Positions 53,301 to 62,064 are shown, counted from the first letter of the stretch. The stretch is 64,000 nt of DNA from Alloscardovia macacae (GCF_002259705.1 NZ_MWWT01000007.1:58824-122823), one strand, 5' to 3'. Translations and numbers: made by a program. Notes: a model not told the origin generated them from the letters alone.

Positions 53301-54725
53301 CTAGTCTAACCTATGTATCTCCCGCTCTTCCACATCTATATAAATAGATTTTAAATCAAGGAAGCCGATGCGGAACTGGCTACGCGAGTGCGGTTTCCAT
53401 TGACCGTCCACAAGAGAAGCCTTATCGCCCGGATCATACACTGTACTTCCATCATTAAAACTTTGCAAGAAGAGGCCAAAACTCGTAGATAATCCTAAAG
53501 TAACAAGACCACCAAATTCCACAAAAGGAACTTCATTTTCTTTACCTCGTTGGTATGGTACATAAACTGCGCGATTGTGCTTTCTCTGCCAATGATTAAG
53601 GAGCTTCAAATATGACCAGCCTGCAACTAATTCTTTAGTTTCCTTATCAATCAGTGCAATATATCCATTCGGATCAAAATGCTTAGAATCTGTAAAACCT
53701 TCTAACTTTAGAGCTAGTTTAGCATTTTCTTTCACAATAGAATCGGTAGAAATATCGGTGGAAGTAAAATAATACTCTACTGGTTTTCCTGTAGAATCTT
53801 TTTTACTCACATGCCCATACTTAAGGACAAAATCTACCTGTTTAACGCTTGTCACCCACCCCATATCTGGCTGTGGAGTGAAGAGCGTAATCTTATGATT
53901 ATTCCTCTTTCTTAATGAATTCTGCTTAACAGCCTTCACTTCCCAAATATCAAAGTCTGGACCTGGAATAGCATTTTCCCCTACTCCTAATTCAGCTTCT
54001 AATGTAAGCCCAGGAGCATTAGGAGCAGTGTATGGACGGACCACTTCACCATCATTCTTAAGTCTCCACGGTAGTATCTTCCGCAATATAATTTTCTGAA
54101 GTGCACGCTCAAGTGAACTAAACTCTCCTACAGTCTGCGCATCATCAATGATGAGAGGAAAAACTCTCCCCTCTTCAAAGTTCGTCGATTTTAATACATA
54201 CTCTGCAGCAGGAGATTTTGCCCCCACCACGAGGCTAATTACACGTTCCTTCTGACCATCTACATTTGGAGCAGTACCAAAGAACATGCACCGATTTAAT
54301 TCATGACCACGTTGCGTTTCACTCAACAATACCTTCGGCGATTCTTTACAGCCCCTTAGAAATCCCGAGAATCGCACTTCCGGATACTGCGGATAAAAAC
54401 ACATTTTCGCAAACGGAGCTTCAAACACTCCATGTGGCGCAGCCCAGTACCATGGCACTGGTATCTGTATCACGGGTGCACCAGCACGTTTTTTCTGAGA
54501 TTTTGCCTCAGTATATACCGGCACTCCTAGCGGAAGAAAACCTAAATCAGACGGATCACTACCCAAATAAATTTGCTGCTTAGAGTTATTATTTGGGACA
54601 AGTCGTTTAACCCATATAGTCTCTACCCCTGCACGCCTAAGAATATCCGACACGCCTTGGATATCTATAGTGTCGTACCAAGCAACAGCCCTCGTCATAT
54701 TTTGCGTATTATCCACACTATCCAT
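53301..54725 (-). CDS. MvaI/BcnI-family type II restriction endonuclease
   Basis: A 474-residue enzyme. The C-terminal half carries the MvaI/BcnI catalytic core GLTLEAELGVGENAIPGPDFD followed by WEVKAV: E243 or E245, D257/D259, then E262 and K264. MvaI and BcnI are about 240 residues, so the roughly 220-residue N-terminal half is an added domain, possibly for target binding. It lies downstream of a C5 methyltransferase on the same strand. A CCWGG or CCSGG-type target is the family expectation. The AT-rich composition differs from most of the window, a sign of transfer. Confidence 0.82.
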   Translation of the reverse strand: MDSVDNTQNMTRAVAWYDTIDIQGVSDILRRAGVETIWVKRLVPNNNSKQQIYLGSDPSDLGFLPLGVPVYTEAKSQKKRAGAPVIQIPVPWYWAAPHGVFEAPFAKMCFYPQYPEVRFSGFLRGCKESPKVLLSETQRGHELNRCMFFGTAPNVDGQKERVISLVVGAKSPAAEYVLKSTNFEEGRVFPLIIDDAQTVGEFSSLERALQKIILRKILPWRLKNDGEVVRPYTAPNAPGLTLEAELGVGENAIPGPDFDIWEVKAVKQNSLRKRNNHKITLFTPQPDMGWVTSVKQVDFVLKYGHVSKKDSTGKPVEYYFTSTDISTDSIVKENAKLALKLEGFTDSKHFDPNGYIALIDKETKELVAGWSYLKLLNHWQRKHNRAVYVPYQRGKENEVPFVEFGGLVTLGLSTSFGLFLQSFNDGSTVYDPGDKASLVDGQWKPHSRSQFRIGFLDLKSIYIDVEEREIHRLD

Positions 54726-54782
54726 ATGTCTACCTTACATACTTTTTACATACTTTATAACGCGTGCCATGCTATTATTCCA

Positions 54783-56132
54783 TTATTCTTGTTTTATACT
54801 TCCCGCATTTTCTATGGCATTAGTTTTTACCTCATGAAGAGCAGTATCTATTTGGGAAAAACCATTATTGGTATCTAGCTCCCTCTTAGACATTACTGCA
54901 AGAATATGAGGCTTCATAATCCTTGATATTTCAGCAATCGCTGGAACTACTACTGAATTACCAAACTGCCTATATGCTTGCGTATCTGATACCGGTATCC
55001 TAAATTCATCTGGATACCCCATCAGCCGAGCACATTCACGAGGAGTCAACCTACGAGGCCTCTTACCCTCTTGCCGTACGAGAATCTCTGAACCATCTTT
55101 GTGGTATCGAGCAGATAACGTTCTAGCTACCATATCTGGCGTTACCAGACCATAGCCAAAACCATGACCGAGCTTTTCATGCTTTACCTTATAATCCTGT
55201 AGATACTGCCACAAGCGCGGTGTTAAAGTGTATTTATCTTGTACTTTATTTTCTTCAAAGTTAAAATACTTATCTCCATCCCACGGAAGATACGGCTCAC
55301 TACCATCCTCCTTATGAAGGATATCAGATAGCACCGGATTATGCGCAGGATACTGCAAATCATCCCATGTAAAGTCTGTCTTTGAGCGGAAACCTACTAT
55401 ATAGATTCTCTCTCGATGCTGAGGAACGAAATTCTGCCCATCGATTACTTTCCAATGAACCTCATAGCCAAGTTCATCCTGAAGCGTATCAAGAATTACC
55501 TTAAATGTTTTTCCTTTATCATGAGAAGTCAAGTTCTTAACGTTTTCTAGCAGGAATGCAGCAGGACGTTTAGCAGCTATAATGCGTGCTACATCAAAAA
55601 ATAACGTACCTTGTGTTTTATCTCGAAAACCCGTTTCCCGACCGAGACTCTTTTTCTTCGAAACACCCGCAAGACTAAAAGGCTGACATGGAAACCCTGC
55701 CAAAAGAACATCACAGTCAGGTATATCCTCTACAGATACCTGAGTAATATCCCCCGCTACTTCTTCTGCAAATCCATAATTAACCCTATATGTCCTTGCA
55801 GAATATTCATTCCATTCGGACGAGAATACTGCATGTCCTCCAGCTGAAGCAAAACCACGACGTATACCGCCAATACCAGCAAATAAATCTACTACGCGGA
55901 AATCTGCACCATCTTCATGTGTAGTTCCCACATAAAGCTCCCGTAACGCTGGTATATAAGCCTGCTTACATTCCACTTTTCCTGTTTCCCAACGCTCTAT
56001 GGTAGACGTAGAGAGATGCAATGCTTCTGCAAGCTGCTTACGCGTCATAGCTTCTCTTAGCAACGCAATAAGTTCAAGGGGATCTTTAATATCTCGAACT
56101 GCATTTCTTCTAGCTTCAACCTCAATATTCAT
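54783..56132 (-). CDS. DNA (cytosine-5) methyltransferase with N-terminal helix-turn-helix
   Basis: A 449-residue protein. Residues about 30-65 form an XRE-type helix-turn-helix (TRKQLAEALHLSTSTIERWE); Dcm-like enzymes such as M.EcoRII use a similar N-terminal part for autoregulation. The methyltransferase has motif I VVDLFAGIGGIRRGF, motif IV GFPCQ with C149, motif VI ENVKNL and motif X QFGNSVVVPAI. The start is set at 56132: a TATAAT box ends 6 bases upstream, so the message is probably leaderless. The ATG at 56150 would lie upstream of that box. It protects against the MvaI-like endonuclease encoded 57 bases downstream. Confidence 0.92.
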   Translation of the reverse strand: MNIEVEARRNAVRDIKDPLELIALLREAMTRKQLAEALHLSTSTIERWETGKVECKQAYIPALRELYVGTTHEDGADFRVVDLFAGIGGIRRGFASAGGHAVFSSEWNEYSARTYRVNYGFAEEVAGDITQVSVEDIPDCDVLLAGFPCQPFSLAGVSKKKSLGRETGFRDKTQGTLFFDVARIIAAKRPAAFLLENVKNLTSHDKGKTFKVILDTLQDELGYEVHWKVIDGQNFVPQHRERIYIVGFRSKTDFTWDDLQYPAHNPVLSDILHKEDGSEPYLPWDGDKYFNFEENKVQDKYTLTPRLWQYLQDYKVKHEKLGHGFGYGLVTPDMVARTLSARYHKDGSEILVRQEGKRPRRLTPRECARLMGYPDEFRIPVSDTQAYRQFGNSVVVPAIAEISRIMKPHILAVMSKRELDTNNGFSQIDTALHEVKTNAIENAGSIKQE

Positions 56133-56136
56133 GGAA

Positions 56137-56153
56137 ATATTATATATCAATAT
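56137..56153 (-). promoter_or_regulatory. Promoter and candidate self-operator of the methyltransferase gene
   Basis: TATAAT (56139-56144, minus strand) lies inside the 17-base imperfect palindrome ATATTGATATATAATAT. The methyltransferase's own helix-turn-helix would be expected to bind such a site and shut off its promoter. Confidence 0.5.
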
Positions 56154-56640
56154 GATGACTAAAATTCCCAGAGTAATTGAATTTGTAAAGTAGGAGCAGG
56201 CCTATAGGACATTTTGTGTGTATAGTTTTCTTGTTTTGGCGTGTTTTTTCGTGGCGTGTCGGGTTTTTAAATCGGTGATGGGTTTTTAAACTTTGGACAG
56301 TATGTGTGTATATAACCCTCGTGAGGCATTGTGTTTACTGGTGTGAGAGCTGGTTTAAATCTGCGAGTATGGTATGGGTATGCTCGTTTGTAGGAAAATA
56401 CTCAACTGTGGCTCGTGCAGCCAAGCAATGAAAATGTTTTACGTGTCGAGTTTTTCGTACTGTAGTCTACGATACTCGACGAGCGTATTTCACCCAGTTT
56501 ATTGATTGATTGACTGGTAAAAACGAGCAAGCTTCTATGAGGGGGAAGGGGCGTACGTTTCGCCGGCATACGAGCCAGCTCTGGCAGTATTGATGTGGAC
56601 TGTTTTTTGTTCCGCCGTGGGGATGACTTAGTTCCTTTTT
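56154..56640. other. AT-rich spacer with mobile-element debris
   Basis: No gene is seen. It holds a direct repeat GGGTTTTTAAA (56261 and 56280) and an inverted repeat GTCGAGT/ACTCGAC with a 22-base loop near 56445-56485. Both are likely remains of an insertion sequence that continues into the transposase fragment at 56641. Confidence 0.4.
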
Positions 56641-56895
56641 CTAGTATACTGTTTTCTTTTTTTTCTTGTTGGTTGCGGTAGTATTTTTTTCTACTTGGGA
56701 TGGTGCTTTGTAATCGAGTGCCTGATGAAGACGCCAATTGTTATACCAGTCCACCCATTGAAAAGTCGCAAACTCGAACTCTTCAACAGTCTCGAAAAGC
56801 TCATGCCGGTAGACTAGTTCTGTTTTGTATGCATTATTTGTCCTTTCTACTAGAGCATTATCATACGAATCTCCTACACTCTGATGTGCACTGGT
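56641..56895 (-). pseudogene. IS3-family transposase (OrfB), C-terminal fragment
   Basis: Only the end of the integrase core is left: SVGDSYDNALVERTNNAYK, with the last Asp/Glu part of the DDE site, then FEFATFQWVDWYNNWRLHQALDYKAP. The upstream catalytic part and OrfA are missing. The C terminus runs into Thr/Lys-rich sequence. It cannot move by itself. Confidence 0.8.
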
Positions 56896-57024
56896 TTTTA
56901 CACGCAAGCTTATGAGAAACACGAAGAAAACAAGGACATGCGTTTATGGGGAGACCAACCCGTATGGGAAGAATTCCACACAAGCAACACGCCCTCCTAA
57001 ACACCACCGCGTTTAGCAGAAACA

Positions 57025-57059
57025 TCTAAAAAGGGCCTTTGTGCCACAAACACAAGAGC
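57025..57059 (-). terminator. Hairpin near the transposase remnant
   Basis: AAAGGGGC and GCCCTTTTT on the minus strand can pair across a short loop and end in a T-run, consistent with an intrinsic terminator for a minus-strand transcript. The rest of 56923-57269 shows no other gene apart from the small one starting at 57270. Confidence 0.4.
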
Positions 57060-57269
57060 CCCTTTAACACCCCAAATACACACAAAATATCTTATAAGCC
57101 AAGAAACACTTAAAAGCCAACAAATACAATATTTTACAAGGAAAATAAACACCAGAAAAACTCCCATATGCTGATTATGCTACTAGCATACACTAAAATC
57201 CCCCCTACAACGGCCTTTGTATGATATTTACTAATTATAAAGAAGGTATATTGAAAGGAGGTGACATTA

Positions 57270-57416
57270 TTGGCTAAACGTAATATCAAGCAAACTTCTG
57301 CAAAAGTCGCAAAAGTGGCATCGAGCGCTCTTCGTGATGGTCGCTCAAGCTCTAGAACAAAAACGTTAGCAGCCTCGGCACTATCACAGGCAAAGCCCAA
57401 GAAAAATAGTCGCTGA
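57270..57416 (+). CDS. Small basic Ser/Ala/Lys-rich protein, 48 residues
   Basis: A TTG start follows a very strong ribosome site AAGGAGG (57255-57261) at 8 bases. The protein begins MAKRNIKQTSAKVAKVA, continues with ALRDGRSSSRTK and ends in a LAASALSQAK-type stretch followed by a basic tail. It is rich in Lys, Arg, Ser and Ala without hydrophobic segments. Short proteins with this layout (repeated A-S-x-A-L and a basic end) occur as uncharacterised proteins in diverse bacteria, often near mobile DNA. I know no function; binding nucleic acid is possible from the charge. Confidence 0.65.
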   Translation: MAKRNIKQTSAKVAKVASSALRDGRSSSRTKTLAASALSQAKPKKNSR

Positions 57417-57511
57417 TATCGATCTAGACGAAATGGTCTCCCTGCACTTTCGCAGAGAGACCTTTCTTATCCAGAAAGCTTATACTTTACTCACCACCCC
57501 TCCCAGCCACT

Positions 57512-57705
57512 TCCCAGCAAACCACCCGAGTGTCACTCAGGTTCGTGCGGTTATATAGGTATCACCGCAAGGAACACCGCACAGGAACTCCTCGAGACGC
57601 TGAGCAGGCTCCCCGAGATAACTAAATTCTTCTTCTCTCTTTTCTCTTTCTCTCACGTGAGCCCCGGTCCAGACCAGTACAGTCCAGACCGGGGCTCATT
57701 CTCTA
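57512..57705 (+). ncRNA. Candidate small RNA family, copy 3
   Basis: Closest to copy 2: CCCAGC, GAGTGTCACTCAGGTTCG, a GCGGT...ACCGC stem, GCAAGGAACACCGCACAGGAACT, GACGCTGAGCAGGC, TCCCCGAGATAACT, the CU tract TTCTTCTCTCTTTTC. It ends in a hairpin with 12-base arms (57658-57669 and 57687-57698, TGAGCCCCGGTC). This copy lacks a clear T-run. It ends at the stop of the convergent 469-residue protein gene and could also serve as that gene's 3' hairpin. Confidence 0.5.
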
Positions 57706-59115
57706 CTACAGCCAGTCTTTAATGATCTTCTTCGCTACATTCATCCCTGCTCTTCTATCACTCGGAGTCTTCGAGACGGTCATAGGATAACGCTTATCGC
57801 CGTGATAGAGAAGCTTATAGTGGTGGTTTGCACTGTCCACTTCTATACCCATACGTTTCAGCTGTCCTCGCATACTCTCCGTGAGAATGGTATATCCTTT
57901 AAAAATCTTTTCCACCATCCTCGCGCGTTCTCCTAGTACAGAGGCACTCGAGACGTCATTCGCCTCTATAACATCACGGAGCACTCCACAGCGGCGCCGT
58001 TTATCGGGATGCATATCCACGTAGTCAGCGAGCGCGGCGAGCACTATCTCCGTATGTTCTCCTTCGAAGTACTCCTCTTCAAATCCCGCTACAAGCAGCG
58101 GCACCCCCGAAGGATGTTCTTCACGGTGTCTGCGCAGTCCCTCTATCTCCACGTCTTTCGCGTAGAGGTCACTGCTGAGCCTTTTCACCTGATCCTGAAG
58201 CATCTCCACCTCATGCGCGTATGCCTCGAAAAGCTCCACACCGTCAGACTTGTTCCGTAAGTATAAGTCCTGCAGCGCCTGTATCTCCGCATCTTTCCTC
58301 GCACTCGTCACACCATCATACGTGCAGAGAGGATCCACATACAGTGCATTTGCGTACATGATAAGAGAGCGGCAGAGCTTTTCTGCTACGCCATTCGGAT
58401 CCTGGCGAGTCTGTAGAACACGATGCTCCTCCAAGCCTAGCGGATAATAGATGCCTATCTCTCCGTTATGCTCATTTCTCCCCGCGCAGGTCTGCTGGAG
58501 CTTAGCGGACAGTAGTGAGTTCTCTTCTACGAGGACATGTGCCACACCTTTCAGCCGCTTCGCTATCTCGCGGTATGGGACACGATGCTCCCCTCGTATC
58601 GGTTTCGTGATGTAGACGACAGGGAGAGCATACGACGTCTGCCCTGTGATTATCTTCGTGAGCAGATCCACATCTTCCACACCCACACTCTGGTATGACT
58701 TGAGCACAGGCAGGTCGTCATCTGTAGCGAGGTACCCCTCATCTGCGAGCATTCCTATGATAGATGGAGTGGAAAAGGTCCGCTGTGTAAACGCACTCTC
58801 ATCTACGAAGCTTCTGTGCAGCTGAATGTAAAGGTAGTGCTCATCAGAAAGGAGCACGAAGTCTGTATCCCAGACTGATCCGTCCCGTTCCACCTTCTGA
58901 AAGCGCAAAGCGAAAGTATTCATAGTATCATAAAACTGCAATTCTACCCATGTACTCGCGCTTCCCCACCGTCCACTGATTTCTCCACTCAGGTCCAGCC
59001 CAGGAATGTGGTTCTCAGCATACGGGCTTCCCTCACACCAGCGTGCAAAAAGCTCTGCAAAGCGTCTGTCTGTGAGTTCCTCAGTGACTCTCAGACGTGT
59101 AGAGAACAGCTGCAT
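57706..59115 (-). CDS. Uncharacterised 469-residue protein
   Basis: No family recognised. There is no signal peptide or membrane helix. The N-terminal 120 residues look like a mixed beta domain (GSASTWVELQFYDTMNTFALRFQ). The middle contains a segment resembling VVYITKPIRGEHRVPYREIAK, and residues about 295-330 form a charged coiled coil (EVEMLQDQVKRLSSDLYAK). The C terminus, from KRMGIEVDSANHHYKL to SKTPSDRRAGMN, resembles the small RNA-binding fold of HicA-type proteins (a beta hairpin with HYK and SDRRAG). It stands alone next to two restriction-modification systems. An anti-phage role is only a guess from position. Confidence 0.6.
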   Translation of the reverse strand: MQLFSTRLRVTEELTDRRFAELFARWCEGSPYAENHIPGLDLSGEISGRWGSASTWVELQFYDTMNTFALRFQKVERDGSVWDTDFVLLSDEHYLYIQLHRSFVDESAFTQRTFSTPSIIGMLADEGYLATDDDLPVLKSYQSVGVEDVDLLTKIITGQTSYALPVVYITKPIRGEHRVPYREIAKRLKGVAHVLVEENSLLSAKLQQTCAGRNEHNGEIGIYYPLGLEEHRVLQTRQDPNGVAEKLCRSLIMYANALYVDPLCTYDGVTSARKDAEIQALQDLYLRNKSDGVELFEAYAHEVEMLQDQVKRLSSDLYAKDVEIEGLRRHREEHPSGVPLLVAGFEEEYFEGEHTEIVLAALADYVDMHPDKRRRCGVLRDVIEANDVSSASVLGERARMVEKIFKGYTILTESMRGQLKRMGIEVDSANHHYKLLYHGDKRYPMTVSKTPSDRRAGMNVAKKIIKDWL

Positions 59116-59208
59116 GGTCTCCTCCTCTCTGCCTTAGAGATAATGCATACTATTTTACTACGAAAAAGGCTCCGGCAGAGACCGGAGCCTTAAACGAAAG
59201 AATTGACC

Positions 59209-61029
59209 TTACAGCAGCACAGCCGCCGCCGTCCACGCCTGCAGCGTTCCAGCAGAAAGCTGCGCGCGCACGTCGTCAGCCGGGTCGTTCGCCACGACCA
59301 CCTCGCCCACACCAGACTCAGAGCCGCCACCCAGCAGCGCGGCCGCCTCAGCAGGCACAGCAGCAGGCGCGCCGCTCATGTTCGCCAGAACGAGCAGGCG
59401 CTCATCGCCGCGCGAACGCACGTACGCGTACACGCTCGAATCCGACTCGTCGAGCACGGACCAGTCGCCCAGCGCCACGAGCTCGGACGTGTGGCGCAGC
59501 GCGATGAGCTTCTTATAGAAGGCGTGCACGGACTCAGGGTCATTCACCTGCGCGGCGGCGTTCACGAACGCTTTATTCGCGTTCACCTCGAGCCACGGCG
59601 CGCACTCAGCGTCCGCAGCCTCGAAGCCGGCGTAGCGCGTATCGTCCCATTGCATAGGAGTGCGGGCGTTATCGCGGCCCACGCGCTGAATGCCGGCCAG
59701 CATCTGCTCAGCCGTAAGCACGCCGGCGCCCACGAGCTGGTGGTACATGTTTATGGACTCGAGGTCTTCGTACTGCTCGAGGCGCGTGTAGTCGGCATTC
59801 GTCATGCCGAGCTCCTCGCCCTGGTAGATGTACGGCGTGCCCTTATGCAGGTGCAGGACGAGCGCGAGCGCCTTCGCCGAGCGGATGCGCAGCGCGTCCG
59901 TCGAGTCGTCACCCCAGCGCGAGACGGAACGCGGCTGATCGTGGTTGCAGAAGAAGAGCGAGGTCCAGCCGCCCTTCTCGACGATGGATTCGTACTTCTT
60001 CAGGCATGGGCGCACGTCCTTAAACGGCTGCTCCACGACGCCCCACTTTCCGCCCGGGCCATACGTGTTAATGTCCACGTGGTCGAAGAGGAAGAGCATG
60101 TCGAGCTCGCGGCTCTGCGGCGCGGCCGGCGCGAGCGCGGTCACTTCAGCCGCGCGGTCTGCGCTAATGCCCGGCGCTTCGCCCACGGTCAGGTAACCGT
60201 CGCGGCCGTCGAAGACCGCGTGGTGCATCTCCTGGAGGAATTCGTCCAGGCGCGGGCCGTCCGAGCAGTCCGCGAACGGGTTCACGTAACCGTCTGGGCC
60301 GGCTTCGCGCATAGGGAGCTGCGAGTTTGGCACGCCTGGGAGGCGGCCTTCGTCGTCGTAGCGCTTCGAGATGAGCGAGATGACGTCCATACGGAAGCCG
60401 TCCACGCCGCGGTCCATCCACCAATTCATCATGGCGTACACCGCGCGCCGCATATCCTCGTTCTGCCAGTTCAGGTCCGGCTGCTTCTTACTAAACTGGT
60501 GGAAGTAGTACTGGCCGCGTTCCGGCACCCACTCCCACGCCGATCCGCCGAAGTACGAGCCCCACGCGTTCGGCTCAGCGCCCTCGGTTCCGCCCTCGTG
60601 GCCCGGCTTCGGATCTGCCCACATGTACCAGTCCGCGTATGCTGGGTCGTTCTGCTTGCTTTTTTCGAACCAATTATGCTCATCCGAGGTGTGGTTTACC
60701 ACGAGGTCCATCACTACTTTCATGCCGAGAGAATGGGCCTCGGCGAGGAGCTCGTCCATGTCCTCGAGCGTGCCAAACATCGGATCGATGTCCTGGTAGT
60801 CCGAGATATCATAGCCGTTATCATCCTGAGGAGATTTGTACACTGGGGACAGCCAGATGACGTCCACCCCGAGGTCAGCCAGGTACGGCAAGCGCTGCGT
60901 AATGCCTGGCAGGTCCCCCATGCCGTCACCATTCGTATCCTGGAAGGAGCGTGGATAAATCTGGTAGACCACGGCATTTGCCCACCAGGATGGGGCTTCT
61001 TTCATGTGTGTGCGGGTGAAGTCTGTCAT
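59209..61029 (-). CDS. GH13 oligo-1,6-glucosidase-like alpha-glucosidase
   Basis: A 606-residue cytoplasmic GH13 enzyme. It has VVYQIYPRSFQDTNGDG, the DLVVNHTS region, QPDLNW, nucleophile D215 in GFRMDVISLIS, acid/base E284 in TVGEAPG and FFCNHDQPR. The Val-Ile after the nucleophile and the RMDVI form are typical of alpha-1,6-acting enzymes (GH13_31), which cut isomalto-oligosaccharides or panose. The start has a GAGGAGAG site. It is transcribed alone, with no transporter beside it. It is clearly distinct from the other GH13 at 33.5 kb. Confidence 0.94.
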   Translation of the reverse strand: MTDFTRTHMKEAPSWWANAVVYQIYPRSFQDTNGDGMGDLPGITQRLPYLADLGVDVIWLSPVYKSPQDDNGYDISDYQDIDPMFGTLEDMDELLAEAHSLGMKVVMDLVVNHTSDEHNWFEKSKQNDPAYADWYMWADPKPGHEGGTEGAEPNAWGSYFGGSAWEWVPERGQYYFHQFSKKQPDLNWQNEDMRRAVYAMMNWWMDRGVDGFRMDVISLISKRYDDEGRLPGVPNSQLPMREAGPDGYVNPFADCSDGPRLDEFLQEMHHAVFDGRDGYLTVGEAPGISADRAAEVTALAPAAPQSRELDMLFLFDHVDINTYGPGGKWGVVEQPFKDVRPCLKKYESIVEKGGWTSLFFCNHDQPRSVSRWGDDSTDALRIRSAKALALVLHLHKGTPYIYQGEELGMTNADYTRLEQYEDLESINMYHQLVGAGVLTAEQMLAGIQRVGRDNARTPMQWDDTRYAGFEAADAECAPWLEVNANKAFVNAAAQVNDPESVHAFYKKLIALRHTSELVALGDWSVLDESDSSVYAYVRSRGDERLLVLANMSGAPAAVPAEAAALLGGGSESGVGEVVVANDPADDVRAQLSAGTLQAWTAAAVLL

Positions 61030-61191
61030 GATGTATTCTCTCCTCGTCGAATGAATGTTTATTTATGCAAACGTTCTCTATGGTAGCGAGGGTGCGGTAT
61101 AAGGTGTGTGGTGTGTCGATGGATTTTCGACCGCTTTTCGACCCCTTCGTCGATAACGTCTCGAGCACTCTGAATTTTTCGAGCGAAAGTG

Positions 61192-61287
61192 CGCGTTTGT
61201 AGTCACGAATGACCGTTGACTTTATGAAGTCAACTCAAGACTGGCTTATTCTCGTCACAGCGAGTGTCATTCGTGACTACAAACGCG
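61192..61287. repeat. Inverted-repeat element, copy B
   Basis: Perfect 22-base arms (61192-61213 and 61266-61287) share 18 bases, TTTGTAGTCACGAATGAC, with copy A. The 52-base centre contains an extra perfect hairpin GTTGACTT-TATG-AAGTCAAC. Relative to copy A the centre lies in the opposite orientation. It lies between the GH13 gene and the VanY-type gene. Confidence 0.8.
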
Positions 61288-61293
61288 TCATCT

Positions 61294-62064
61294 TCACATT
61301 TTCTTCTCCAGTCTGTCGAGGAACTCTTCGAGGCTCAGCCCATTCTGAGTGATGTACTGCGCAGCCTCGTGACCCACAAAGCGGAAATGCCAGTCTTCGT
61401 ACTCCACGCCAGTACTCTCCACCTTCCCCTGAGGGAAACGCAGGATGAAACCATACTGTGGGGCGAGAGACTGGATGGCGCGCGCTGTGGCCTCTGGCTG
61501 CTCATTCAGATGCTCTATGGTACTGAGATCCACCGCTAGGCCTGTCTGATGCTCCGATGCACCCGCCGGCTGCGAGTACGTCTTTACTTGCGTCTCTGCC
61601 TGGTCGCGTGTCCAGCCGGGATGAGCTTCGAGCTCCTGCTGGACATACATCTCGAAAAGATTCGTCTGATACGCTACGCTTCGGTAGCAGGAAATGAGAT
61701 GTGCCGCTGGAGCGACCTGCTGTGCTGCCGCGAGAAAAGCGTCGAGATCTGCGGCGATGCGGCTGTCCACAGAACACCGGTTATTTATCACAGTAACCTG
61801 CGGGTTCATCTCCGGAGTGATGTGTTCGCGGTTCACGAGGACGAGACGCCAGTCTGAAGCTGTCAGACCGAGCTGCTCACCCAACGTAGGAGGCGTAGGC
61901 GTCACAGGCTCAGCCTGTGCCGGAACTGGAGCAGGAGCTGCAGCCTTCGCCACCGATGTTTCACGTGAAACATGCACCGAAGGAAGCAGGAAAATTGCCC
62001 CCAGAACGCACAGCACAGCCGTACACGCAGCCGCCACAGACACTACCCAAGCTCTTTTTCTCAT
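61294..62064 (-). CDS. VanY-type D-alanyl-D-alanine carboxypeptidase
   Basis: A 256-residue zinc peptidase of the M15B/VanY family acting on cell wall stem peptides. The N-terminal segment (about 1-27) is a membrane anchor or signal peptide, followed by a Pro/Ala-rich linker. The zinc site is SEHQTGLAVDL with H172 and D179, and H226 in EDWHFRF, with E223 as the likely general base. It overlaps the upstream gene by 4 bases (ATGA), so the two wall enzymes are translated together. Confidence 0.9.
   Translation of the reverse strand: MRKRAWVVSVAAACTAVLCVLGAIFLLPSVHVSRETSVAKAAAPAPVPAQAEPVTPTPPTLGEQLGLTASDWRLVLVNREHITPEMNPQVTVINNRCSVDSRIAADLDAFLAAAQQVAPAAHLISCYRSVAYQTNLFEMYVQQELEAHPGWTRDQAETQVKTYSQPAGASEHQTGLAVDLSTIEHLNEQPEATARAIQSLAPQYGFILRFPQGKVESTGVEYEDWHFRFVGHEAAQYITQNGLSLEEFLDRLEKKM

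Noticed and set aside
43146..57705. CRISPR array formed by the recurrent intergenic repeats
   Set aside because: The three copies are long, far apart, structured and not separated by spacer-sized unique segments; no cas genes are present.
59203..61086. Plus-strand open frame of 627 codons
   Set aside because: Antisense of the GH13 gene, which has a complete set of catalytic motifs.
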